A stretch of DNA of 64,000 nucleotides, from positions 4,661,001 to 4,725,000 of the forward strand of contig NC_020173.2 of assembly GCF_000224145.3 (NCBI RefSeq). The letters run 5' to 3'. Positions within the stretch are counted from its first letter, which is position 1; the number at the start of each line of letters is the position of its first letter. Under the pieces are notes generated by a model, which saw only the letters and a list, made by a program, of their open reading frames with translations, did not search any database and was not told the DNA's origin. Shown piece after piece: positions 25,801 to 36,187 of the stretch. The translations under genes and the position numbers were made by a program. Source of the stretch: Ciona intestinalis. Its lineage: Eukaryota > Chordata > Ascidiacea > Phlebobranchia > Cionidae.

Positions 25801-28800
25801 ATGGGACGAGAAAATAGAGTAAAAAGGTGTCCCATCTTTCCCCACCCCACTATATATTATATATTTGTTGTGTGCTTAGTATATACTCCTATTGCCAAAG
25901 GCTACACATGACATGAGTGAAACCACTAACATTATTTATATTTGTGTAGACTTGGAAACAAAGGCCGAACCATCATTCTGTCAATCCACCAACCAAGATA
26001 TAGTATATTTCGACAGTTTGATACTTTGACGCTCTTATCACTTGGCAGACTTATATACCATGGGCCTAATGATAAAGTACTTCCACATTTTGATGCACTT
26101 GGTATGTCTAAATATGTTCTTATATATGTAAATATTGGTAAATCAATAATTTATATTTAGAAATGTTTTTTGCTGGTATTTGTTTGCATTAGGTTTCAGG
26201 GAATTTTAAATTTGTAAAGAAAAATGTATAACCTACTGAACACATGAATGTGTTGTGTTCCCCTTTTTAGAGAAACTTTATTATTTGAATAATATTTTTC
26301 CAATGTATTAACATACATAACATGAAAGATTATACTATAGTATGTGTAGTGTAGTACAATCTATACATTTTGTATCACAGTACCGCTGAATTTCGTTAAG
26401 ACTTTAATTTAACTCCTGATAGCAATATTTGACATTTTCGTAACCACAACGTTACAATAAAAGCAACCAAAACCATTCATTATTTTCATCACAAACCATA
26501 GTTTATCAAAAAGTGCAAATTTTCTCCAATTTACAAAATGTAATCACTTATCGCGCAAACTAACAACATTCTTGGCAGGTTACCATTGTGAGGAACACAA
26601 CAATCCCGCCGATTTTTTCCTCGATGTTATAAATGGAGATTCCACAGCTTTATCTAACAATATTGAGTCTACTGGTAAGCTAAGAATATTTTTTGTCCTG
26701 GTTTATATATCTTTTTTTTACATTTTATGTTCATTTTAATTTATATATATATATATATGTATATATTTAGTTGCTTTGCAAGTGCCAGATAAAATGGTGC
26801 AAATTATTGGTTGTTTGAATTCTAACCTTCAAAGAAATCCTGTGCTCTAATATTTTTGACTGCTTTGAAAATGTTCGTAACCAGAACTAACCTATATATG
26901 TCAGGAACACATAACACATAACACATGACACTCATATCATATGGAAATGACATATATACCAATGTGTTACCCCATTTTTGCATATTTGCTTCCTAACCTG
27001 TTTCACACAGCTGCTAATCCTGCTCAATCTAAAGCTTTAGATTCTGGTGAGCCCAGATCGTATTGGCACGTTTTTTACTTTCCATGTTTGCTGTGTTGTG
27101 CCGTGTTTTATTGTGTTATCACCTTTAATACACCCGTTTTGTTGGTGTTTCTGGCACAATATACTGTGTCTTCCATTTTGCAGTGTGCATTTTTTTATGT
27201 GCATGTTTTTGGTGTATATTATACTTTAACAGAATTTAAAGTAAAAACTAACCACAAAACACAATTATGAATTTTTCTAGTTTTCAATATTTGTTAGTAC
27301 AGTAATACAACAAAATTGCTTTTAAAAATATTTTTTATAATAACCAACACAAAATTTCCAGACATTGAAGAAATGACAGACGAGACGAGCAAAAGCATGG
27401 CTGAACAATTATCGGAAAAGTTTGCAACTTCTGAAATATACAACGACACCAAAGTAGAATTGGACGAAATATTTACCAAGTTTCAAGGTTTTAAAACAAT
27501 CACATTTTTACATTTAAAATGTTTGTGTTTTTTATTCAAAGTACTTATAAAATTTTAAAATATATAACATTGAACCTATATAGACCATTCACAATTATAT
27601 TATTTTAAATTTTAATCAATTTTTTTAAAAAATATTTCTATATATTTATATTGTAAAAAATGTGGTTATAAATTTTTGCAGGAGCAAAGAAAAAAGTAGC
27701 ATTCGAAGGAACAAGCCAATATGCAACACCATTTTATTACCAGTTCGCTATTCTTTCACAAAGAGCAGCAAAAAATGTGATTCGTAATCCCCTTGCTTCT
27801 GTTGGTAATGTAAGTACATCTGTTGTTAGTCTATGTTGTTGTTATATAATCTGTTGTATGAATAACACATTTGTGGTTGATTAGGTGGAGTTGAGATGGG
27901 TTGCTATTTTTTTCATAGCAATGCTTGAATAAATTTAACTTATTTACCTTCGCGTGATGAGCAGCAGGTGTTCTGTTTTATACACCTCGTGCTTGCTTTT
28001 GAGTTACCACTCATGTAACTTTGTGGATGATTATTTTTAGGGATTTATTTTAAATTTGGTCTTTATGTCTGACTGATAATTTGTGCAACCCATTAGTAAC
28101 ACTACTACATTGCTGTCAATTTTCAAGTTATTAACATTATGTTTATGTTGCAGTTGGTTCTTAACTTGATAGTTGGTGTGGTGTTTGGATTACTGTATTA
28201 CCAAGTAGACGATACACCAGACACTGGCACACAAAACAGGTATTTTAATTATTAAAACACCTTTGTAAGACTACATTTAATAGCATTGAGTATAAAAAAC
28301 TCTTCAATTCTTGTTTTTTAATAAGTTTTATTTGATCCATTAAATTCAGGGGGCAAGGCTAGCTAGACGTGCATTCTTACGCAACAAATCTAACCCATTA
28401 GTTCTAAAGTTTACTGATTATAATTTGAAACAGGTTTGGAGTTCTCTTTTTCATTACAACCAATTTATTATTCGGATGCATTAGCGCTATCGAGGTGTTT
28501 GTCAAAGAAAAAGATATTTTTGTGTAAGTACCTTGTGACAATTTTCCAATTTTGATCTTTTACTTAAAAAATTTGCCTGATGACTTATCATATTGCAAGT
28601 TGTTTCATAATTCTTGGATTTTAAATCACAGTGGCTTTACCTTTTATAAAACTGTAGGAAATGTTACGTTGTTAACTGGCAAAATTACTGTTGTGAAAAA
28701 AATGTTAGTTTACTACCAAAGCCCACGATTCTGCAATCAAAAAACTTCACAGTTTTTTTCAAGTAAACATTTCTACACAACGAAATTTTAATAAATTGTT

Positions 28801-30836
28801 ACATGCGATGCTAAAATCTTTGTAGCACGGAATTTCAAAGCAGTATCCACAATGGCACAGTAGTCAACTAATTTTGTTCAGTAGAAAAATATTCCACAAA
28901 AAAACTAATTTGGTAAGTGGAAAAAACACATGAAAAACTAACACTACTTTCCACCAGGCATGAGTATGTGTCGGGTTATTATCGGGTGATCGCGTATTTC
29001 CTCTCCAAACTTGTGGCTGATTTGATTCCAATGCGCACGATTGCCCCGATCATTTTTTGCTCAGTAACTTACTGGATGGTTGGTAAGTTATTTCACACAT
29101 CATGTGTTTGAATAATGAATGAAAGTAACTTGCTTAATCCTTGTGTGGTCGGAAAACGATAATCTTATTACACAAATGTTCTGTTTCATACACAACTTCC
29201 CAGCTTACGAGGAATTCTTTTTCTGTTTGGCTGTCAATTTGGAAAACCTATTAGTGACCAGTGGGTTTGGGCGGTTGGTGTTAAGTATCTGGCCCAAAGA
29301 CACGCACCCACAATTGTAGCTCCTAACTTAAATTTTTTTTAGTTTTTAAGATATTAATTTTCACACAAAATGAAACTAAACCCTAACTCCCCACCCCAGG
29401 TTTAAAAGCTGACCCTGGATCATTCTTCACATTCTTACTGATGGTTCTACTCACTGGCTATGCTGCTGTATCAATTGCTCTCTTTTTCTCGGCCACTTTC
29501 AACAGCTTTGCCGTGGCGAGCATCTTTATTTCTCTCACTTTCGTTTTCTCAATTGTAAGTTCAAAATGTTTTTGGTATTTTTCCAATTTTTTAGATTTTT
29601 TTACTTGTATACAACAGTATTTGTTACCAAAATACAGTAGCTAGTAGGAGTAGCTATGGAACAACTTTTTTGAAATTTTGAATTAATACAGTGTATTAAA
29701 GACTTTGTTTGATTTTTAAGCATTTCCAGATTATTTTCCACATTTGGCCAAGTCTTACTTAATACATTTAAAAAAGTTTCAAACGCCTGTAATGCTTGAA
29801 ATTATCATTTCCCCCCAGAATACCCATTTATATTTTTCCAGTTGTTCGCTGGTTTGCTGGTTAACGTTGACACAATTCTACCATGGCTGGCGTGGATCAA
29901 ATATCTCAGTGTTGCGCAATATGCTTTCTCGGTGAGTTGACTTTGCATAATATTTAATATTAGGCAACACTTTTTTCAATGTTAAAGCAAAGAGAAATTA
30001 TGTATAAAACATTCGTATGATGAATACTTCATATCAGTCATATCGTCTTTTATATTTTAACCAGGATAATAACTGAAATGTGTTTCAATACTGGTAGTCT
30101 GGTATTTTTTAGGCTACAATTTCTTTTCAAATGGTGTAAAAAATAATGATAATAAAAAGTTGCCAACCAATGCTCCGCACATTTACAAAAAATATAAAAT
30201 TTAATTCTCTCCCTTTTAACCCAGGGTTTGTGTGTGAATGAGTTCCGTAATTCCCTCTTCATATCTTGTGCACCACGTAACTCAACCAGGCTACCCGCAT
30301 CTGCTTTACAAGAAGCTGGGTCATTTGGTTTAGATATCTCAACACAGGGAAATTTGACATGGTTTGTTTATCTTTTTGGATATTTTAAGGCTTGTCACTG
30401 CTACCACGTGGTCGTAGGTGTTTTTGGACAACACACTTAACGACAACTGCTCCAACCCAGTGGTCACTAATAGCTAGGCCAAATTGTCAGCCTTACAAAA
30501 AATTGAAACACAGTTAACTGTAAAGTTACATACGTGGTAACTGGTAAGCGGCACGAGGTGTATGAAACAGAACACCCTTGTTATAATGTCTGCGTTGCCC
30601 TGACATGGGAAGTTAATCAAGTTACATTTAAATCAACTAACTATCCATACAGTTACTCAATAACTGGAGAAGAATTTCTGTCATCAAGACTTGGAATTGG
30701 AAGCGTGGATTCTGCAGGTGTTGTCACAATAGCAGATTGGGACCAGTGGGTAAACGTGGTCGCTCTCTCATGTATTACAGTAGGAATGCTCACACTTACA
30801 TACATACAACTTACGCGCACTAAAACTATGACTTAA
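18742..30836 (+). CDS. ABCG2: ABCG2-type half transporter, paralogue 1
   Basis: ABC subfamily G half transporter (NBD before TMD, acts as a dimer at membranes). Core exons: 22043-22102, 22588-22702, 22947-23099, 23997-24154, 24690-24841, 26579-26674, 27011-27046, 27362-27487, 27682-27809, 28154-28239, 28434-28523, 28958-29082, 29400-29554, 29842-29931, 30225-30361, 30653-30836. Preceded by module A (18742-18823, 18884-18953, 19352-19413, 19790-19880) it gives 731 aa; preceded by module B (21144-21364) it gives 703 aa. In the B form, Walker [10 protein letters not shown] is near residue 85, signature VSGGEKKR at 192, Walker B VLFLDEP at 212, and the H-loop is SIHQPRYS. Six membrane spans follow. 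The last external loop has Cys residues and N-glycosylation sequons (NST, NLT) before TGEEFL, as in vertebrate ABCG2. Sterol, urate or xenobiotic export is likely from family knowledge; the substrate is unknown. Confidence 0.9.
21144..21364 (+). CDS. alternative first coding exon (module B) of ABCG paralogue 1
   Basis: Single exon of 221 nt. The first in-frame ATG is at 21144, and the exon ends CAATGTCAG before a GTACAA donor, again in phase 2. It encodes 73 residues, including [16 protein letters not shown] and EKRVLSNV, closely matching the first exon of paralogue 2 ([13 protein letters not shown]...ILNNL). This is therefore probably the ancestral 5' end. The frame is open upstream to a TTG at 21111, but no earlier ATG exists in it. 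Confidence 0.8.
22365..22474 (+). mobile_element. 110-base hAT-type MITE with 8-base target duplication
   Basis: The left end AAGTGGCGCAGCCA and right end CCTTGGCTGCGCCACTG are inverted repeats (CAGTGGCGCAGCC type). The element is flanked on both sides by GCCATGTC (22357-22364 and 22475-22482). An 8-base duplication plus a CAGTGG terminus is the mark of the hAT superfamily. The interior has a G-run beside GGTCACGACCCCC, itself a small palindrome. It sits in an intron of ABCG paralogue 1. Confidence 0.8.
23976..25260 (+). repeat. first copy of a ~1.28 kb direct duplication inside ABCG paralogue 1
   Basis: This block (exon 23997-24154, a MITE, exon 24690-24841, and the first bases of the next exon at about 25247-25260) is repeated at 25311-26593 with small differences. 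The copy is cut at the N gap in the middle of the exon that begins GGTTACCATTGTGA. It most likely represents the second haplotype or a mis-joined contig in a highly heterozygous genome. Confidence 0.8.
24333..24528 (+). repeat. MITE family A copy in ABCG intron (first duplicate)
   Basis: The left end AGTATGATGGGGTAAGACGG and right end CATCTTTCCCCACCCCACTA are inverted copies. It is present at the matching place in the second duplicate (25667-25854), so the insertion predates the duplication or allele split. Confidence 0.8.
25261..25310. other. assembly gap (50 N)
   Basis: Fifty N characters, the same size as the other two gaps in the window, so the length is a placeholder. The same ABCG exons lie on both sides. 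Confidence 0.99.
25311..26593 (+). repeat. second copy of the duplicated ABCG exon block
   Basis: Contains a second exon pair, 25332-25489 and 25950-26101, plus a MITE at 25667-25854. Two changes in the first exon alter conserved positions (IGNEMIRG reads IENEMIRR just before VSGGE). The copied exon pair enters in phase 0 and leaves in phase 1, so it cannot be added after the first pair without breaking the frame. At most one of the pairs can be used in a given mRNA. The second copy has about 90 extra bases at 26250-26340 that the first lacks. Confidence 0.8.
27931..28115 (-). repeat. repeat family B copy, minus orientation
   Basis: Reads as the reverse complement of the family: CGCGTGATGAGC, GTTCTGTTTTATACACCTCG, GAGTTACCACTCATGTAACT, then GTGCAACCCATTAGTAACAC. 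It fills most of the intron between ABCG exons 27682-27809 and 28154-28239. Confidence 0.7.
29140..29325 (-). repeat. repeat family B copy, diverged, minus orientation
   Basis: Keeps GTGTGGTCGGAAAACGATAA, TTCTGTTTCATACACAACTT, AGCTTACGAGG and CTATTAGTGACCAGTGGGTT from the family, read as reverse complement. It lies inside the intron after the ABCG exon 28958-29082. Confidence 0.6.
30437..30640 (+). repeat. repeat family B copy abutting the last ABCG exon
   Basis: Starts TTAACGACAACTGCTCCAAC and ends with AAGTTAATCAAGTTACATTT, about 12 bases before the TATCCATACAG acceptor of the final exon at 30653. An open frame from 30534 reads through the repeat into the exon, but the repeat part is not conserved protein. 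Confidence 0.75.
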
Positions 30837-31045
30837 TCACACTTATGGTAGAATAAGGCGTGTATGACTAATGTTTTTCTACTGGAACTAATGTTGTAAT
30901 ATTAATATTTAAATGCAAGCAAAGACGAAGTAGGGTGTATAGCTGTTTTTTTATTTTTTTTTGGCTTGCTGTAATTTACGCAAAGCCGCTGTCGTTGCCT
31001 CTGTGTAGAATATACGCAAACTCTTTTTCTCAAGCCAATGTTGGG

Positions 31046-31226
31046 TATAGTAGGTTGGGGTAAGATGGGACATACGTTCTCTTTTCTTCTCCCATTAGGT
31101 AGTAAACAAAGAATATTAACATAAATATATAACCGCATCATCACGACTCTAAAAAAGTGTTGTTGACTGTTCAAAAAAATAATGGATTAAAAGTGCTTAC
31201 AGAATTCCATCTTACCCCACGTAATA
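31046..31226 (-). repeat. MITE family A copy, degraded, minus orientation
   Basis: The left end TATAGTAGGTTGGGGTAAGA and right end CCATCTTACCCCACGTAATA are inverted. The interior retains CATTAGGTAGTAAACAAAGA. The right third is diverged. Confidence 0.65.
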
Positions 31227-32181
31227 TATATCTATTTCATCTTCTTTATGCAACTTACTTTTCTTCATTGTGGATCTACCATTTTTCACTTTAAGCCAAA
31301 ATACGTTAGATTTCTGTCCAAGCCGTTCATACCACACAAGGCTTAATACGAGTACGAACCGCCTTTATCTATTTCTGACAAATTTCAAAGCAATAAATTA
31401 TAATATTTATTACTTGCACTTCCCGTCCACGGCTCATTAGCTTATCACTACGCCTCTATTCTGTTGCAATCTGTTTCAGAGAACTATTTCTTCTGTTAAA
31501 AACGTCGATACTTTTTCCTTCAGTATTTTTGTATTCCAATCCTATTACAAAATACTAACAATGTACGACAGCAAAGGAGAAGCTATTATTAACATTACAC
31601 TTGGCAGTTTAATTTGTTGCTGGAAATATCGAACATATTAATGTTACTCATTGTTTATTGTTTCTGATATGAAAATACATTTTCTTGTTGTTTCATTTGC
31701 AATTCGATGCATTTTTTTATAATTGAATGATTTTTTTTCATTTCCACGTAGCAGGCCAACTTCAGAAGTTATAACATGGGTGTCTTATTTCGTTCTGCCC
31801 GCTTACGAGTTGTCAGGTGCGATTTCTTTAGTTGAATATTTTTCTTTCTGTGGCTGATAACGGTTGAAGCAATTCCAGTTAGTTGTCTTGTGCAAAAGAA
31901 GCAGCACTAGAGACATGTAACGAGTGGATACGGTTGAACCACATCCATTCCGGAAATAAATCCAAGTTTTAAATGATACTTCTTTTCGATACGAAGGACT
32001 CTCTATGTAAAAACGTTGGTTTTACTGAGCAAAATAAAATAGTTTTAAATCGCATAAATTAAAAACTAAGCCTAAAAAATTGTTTAAGACTGCTGGTATA
32101 CCTGATCAAAAAACTGATCCCAAACCAAAAGTCTCGCGGTTCAGTCTACATTGCAGTGAACTTTCTCGTTTTGAGTCTAAA

Positions 32182-33777
32182 TGAACTCGTAAATTCGTGA
32201 CCTTCGTTTTATAAATCTGGCCCAGTTAACATTCGTTCTCTCCTATTAAACTATTGGCGGACATAAAAGGCGATAAACACCAGACGTAGGTCGCGTGAAC
32301 TCTTCACAATTTGACCTGAACCAAAAGTAAGACGGGTTCGTGGTCATTACACACGAGCAGGTACAACCCGCAACCGCAAACTTGGCCTGGCTCCGCCGAT
32401 GCTGAAAACGACAGGTACCGGTTTTGTTTGTTCTAATATATGAACAGCGTATATGTTTACATCAACACGACAGCCTATATATGTATGGTACGGTTGTGTA
32501 ATGTAAAATTTGGGATGAAAAATTATCGTATCAAAATATTGGCTGTCATGTTTGCATTGAAACTGATCAAAAAGATTGATATACTCACATAGAATTTACA
32601 CTTTTTTAATAAACTAAAGCATGCAAAACCTTTCACATTTTCACTTCATGCCTTTTCAACGCATTACTACAATACAGATTCCACACATCTGACGCCACGA
32701 ATGAACTCCGTTCTCTGCGACCTGGAAATCCGACTCCAGTGTTTATTTTCCACCGGAAAAGCCCCTGTGACGTCACACACTCTCTCTCTTGCAGCCGAAC
32801 TGAGGACCTCATGAACTCGCAGTGAGTTCACCGCCCACAGTCGAGTTCATGTAGACTTGAAACGGTCGATTTCAATCAGACGAAATGAACCAGTGCAAAG
32901 TTACTTAATTCACGGCTTGCCCTTCTATCTACTGTCGGTAGGAATTTCCATGGTTTATTGAAATCAAAGGTAAGTTCAACAAAAAATATTTTTTCTTTGG
33001 GAACTTTACATCAATAGCGCAAAGATATTTGTTTAGGTTAAGAAATATTTTTTTATAAAAAATATTTTTCCTTTTTTAATAAAAGGTGGACATTATTTAT
33101 TGCATAAAAAAAATTATTTGCCTTAAATTTTTTTCGGGTAAAAAACGGCGCGAGAGCATGTGGTGACGTATATCCGCTCTGCTGATTTGAACTGGTTGTT
33201 TACGTATCGATCAACGTGTATAACTGAACTCGTGTTAGGTTCATGTGAACTCATTGGTGCGGTGACCCTGTCAGTCGAGGAGAATCCTCAAAATTCGAGT
33301 TCACAAGAAATTTTCGAGTTCACCGTGTTAGAATAAACACATCGGAACCCAAACAACTGTCTGTTTACGCAAACCAAAGCAGCTTTTTTCACTTGCTCGC
33401 CACCGCAACGTTCTCTCGAGTCGGCCAAGATAAGGAATAAACAGGAACCTTGCCCATCCCAGTTTTGGCAGAGGTAGCATCACGATTTAGACAAAAATTC
33501 GGGTTTGCTGTTCACGTTTTAATACAAAATATCGGGAAATCTAAACAAACACAAACAAAACGGCATGCTCTTGCGCGGCCTGAGGAATCTCTTTTCTACC
33601 CATAAACGTGAATATTTTATTCACGTTCATTCGTCATCAGATCCGTTTCGATAAAACCGGACGTGGAAAAAATTGCGGCAACGTTTTATCCGATTGGTTG
33701 ATACAGTTATATATTTTATTGACGCTACGTTGCATATCAAATTGGAACATTTGATTCTGAGTAGTTTACGATGAACT
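32182..33777. promoter_or_regulatory. cluster of AGTTCA/TGAACT half-sites
   Basis: Twelve copies of TGAACT or its complement AGTTCA start at 32182, 32296, 32702, 32812, 32825, 32844, 33188, 33225, 33246, 33298, 33317 and 33772. Fewer than one would be expected in 1.6 kb of equal-base random sequence. Six of these carry the longer word TGAACTCG or its complement (a seventh such word is at 34792). Two pairs have identical geometry: 32825/32844 and 33298/33317 are direct repeats 19 bases apart. AGTTCA is a half-site used by VDR/PXR-type nuclear receptors, which control ABC exporters in vertebrates. Assigning a receptor here is inference. Confidence 0.45.
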
Positions 33778-35950
33778 CCATTTTGTTTTTAAACTTTTCA
33801 CAAGCCGTTGTTATAACTCGGGTATAATGTGTGCGTACATATATTGTAGGGTGGTGTAAAATGAGTTTTCACTCACTTTCCTCGTCCCATTTGGTACTAA
33901 ACAACGAATTCTGTAGCCTCGCGACGCAGAAAGAGTATACAACGTGCGGTGTATAATTTATAAGGTAACAGTTGGTATATATGGTGGAAGAACACACAGC
34001 TGCAAATTGAGAAATGTATATTTATATTCTCAATCGCTCAAAATATACTAACAGTTTGTATATAAATCAACGCCAACAGCACTTTTAAAATAATTATTTC
34101 CAAATGCACTTAAAATTCAATCCAAAAACGCTGTTCAAGGTGCAGTAATAATAGAAGCAGTCTCGCCTACATTAAATTGTTATTTCAATTAAAGCATTAA
34201 ATTGCAGTCGCGGTATTTCGCATTGTAATTTTCAAATATTTTTAAATGATACGTAATTGCCTTTTCATATTAACTGCGTATTTCCCGCAATTAATTGTTT
34301 TCTGTGGTTACACGCAAATTAGAACATAATTACAAAACAAACTCCGTTCCTATATTCAAATTTTATATTCAAATTTGTGGTCTAAAATCGTGCAATCGTA
34401 GGTTATAAGCTGCTTTCGAAAAATGTTCGCTATCAATTCTCGGAAAAATCTCACGTCTCGATTTATCTTTTCAATCAAACGTGTCCTTACCCAAATTCGG
34501 ATACAATGCCGTAAAGGCAAAGGTATAGCCACTGTACTTTTATTAGTGCTTAGAAAAAGTATCTTATTTTATTGGCATTTCAAAATTATTAATAATAATA
34601 AACCAATTTCAGTTGCCATGCAAATTTCGAAAAATAAATTGCAACTTTTATATTTTATAATCCCACAAAAATGCTGCGTTATTAAAAATACAAAAATTCT
34701 GTCTAATCAGCAAAGAATTTGACCTACTAAGTTCATTCAATCGAATGTGACGCTGCTATGTCTGACAAACCACTTAAGAATCTCATGGTTATGAACTCGG
34801 CAGGGCAAGTGACCTGACGGGTATTCCCCGGTAGCGATAACGAGTGAGAGTTCGCTTAACCTTTTGTTGAGTCTCCGAACTCGCGGAGAGTTTACACTAG
34901 AATAGGAAAGAACGCATTAATTTGTCTCTGTTTTAAATGCAGGTTTTACTCAGCGGTTAGGTTTATGAGAACTACTAAATTGACGAAACAAATTTTCGTA
35001 CAAAAAAAGTTTTTCGTTTTGAGCAACTGATCCGCGTATTATCTCGGATAAGCTGGTAATATACACTATTTCGACCAGATAAACTATTCGATTTGCAGGA
35101 CGGCGGAAATTTACCAAGAAGTAATTGCTTAGACTTGTCTGACAGGAATTAGCGGTTTACGGTTTTGTAAAAAAAATTGGCAAGATTTTATTTTGCACGG
35201 AAAAATACTTTGATTGCGCGAATATTTTTAAGAAATAATGATTTTTCATGGCTTTAAAGGATTTTGTAAACAATCATTAAAAATTACTAAAACATGTTGT
35301 TTGCTTTAGTTTTGGCGTGATGGACATTGTACATTGTTGCTTGGTACATACGTGCTTCGTGTCACACATATGTTTATATATTTTCCCCGTTGCGGCATGT
35401 TACGGACGTTGGTTAAGGCCTGAAAAATGTTTTGTTTATTTTGAGTGGAATACAACTCGTGCTGTTGTGGCCGATGAACATTTAGCTTAAAAACGAAAAA
35501 TGTTCCAAATTTAACCCAGATTTCGCAACGAAGTTAATTACACCGCTCTGCTTGCCCGGGGCAATAGATTTAAATATAATGATTGATATTTTTGGCCTTC
35601 GTTAAGGTACTTGAAAAAATGGTTTGTTTTGGTGTGAAGTCGCAACACCATGGCCGACTTCCGACATTCCATTGGGTTCAGTTTATAAGAAGCAGATTCG
35701 CGACGGGCTGATCATTTATGAAGTTAATGGATCAACTGATAAAAGATTTCAGGAAGATTACGAGACTTTAAAAGGTACGAAGTTCACTTTCATTAAAACG
35801 TTAGGCTTTTACTACTCTTTTGTATTATACCGCTGTGAAATACTTGTTTTATTAGAGTTTTTAACGACATCAGTTTAGCGAACTTAAAAGCATAACATGT
35901 GTAACGTTTATTAAAACAATAAATATTTAAACCCATGAAGTTAAAATATA

Positions 35951-36080
35951 CCCACTAAGCAAGATACGTGGTAACTCGTAAGCTAGCACCAGGTATATAA
36001 AATAGAACACCCGTCGTGTTGTAGCAACTGTCGTTTTCCGGCCACGCGAGGATAAAGCAAGTTACGTTCATTCAGTTATA
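35951..36080 (+). repeat. repeat family B copy upstream of ABCG paralogue 2
   Basis: Contains TACGTGGTAACTCGTAAGCT, AATAGAACACCCGTCGTGTT and TTTTCCGGCCACGCGAGGAT, the most conserved parts of the family. The first third is missing or diverged. Confidence 0.7.
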
Positions 36081-36160
36081 TCTTTTATTAAAACAATAAA
36101 TATTTAAACCTTTAAAGTTGAAAAATGCGGATAAATTGTTGAAAATATTAAAGACTTTTT

Positions 36161-36187
36161 TATTAAATCTGTGTTTTTTTGCAGACC
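36161..36187 (+). promoter_or_regulatory. candidate spliced-leader trans-splice acceptor of ABCG paralogue 2
   Basis: A run of T residues followed by GCAG at 36181-36184 ends only three bases before the ATG at 36188. No upstream exon joins in a coding phase. In Ciona-type tunicates many mRNAs receive a short spliced leader at such sites. Calling it trans-splicing is inference from position; a 5' UTR exon upstream (for example near 35630-35775) is the alternative. Confidence 0.4.

Larger units (their letters stand above)
30837..36187. promoter_or_regulatory. 5.3 kb non-coding spacer between the ABCG paralogues
   Basis: Holds the 3' UTR of paralogue 1 (AATAAA near 31392), a degraded MITE (31046-31226), a MITE fragment (33842-33915), a half-site cluster at 32182-33777, a full CRE-type TGACGTCA at 32767-32774, and a repeat family B copy (35951-36080). 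Open frames at 34423-34722 and 35615-35878 lack a recognisable family. The latter ends near a GTACGA donor but is out of phase with the next coding exon, so at best it is 5' UTR. This is the natural place for the regulatory DNA of paralogue 2. Confidence 0.5.

Noticed and set aside
30534..30652. Upstream part of the 100-residue frame ending at 30836, as a longer last ABCG exon
   Set aside because: It is sequence of repeat family B. The acceptor at 30651-30652 restores the conserved cysteine-TGEEFL junction in the right phase.
34423..34722. 99-residue frame in the ABCG spacer
   Set aside because: Rich in Ile/Asn/Lys as expected of AT-rich non-coding DNA, with no recognisable domain.
35615..35878. 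Possible upstream coding exon of ABCG paralogue 2 (DIPLGSVYKKQIRDG frame)
   Set aside because: No in-frame ATG, and joining its GTACGA donor to the 36185 exon gives an early stop. At best it is 5' UTR.
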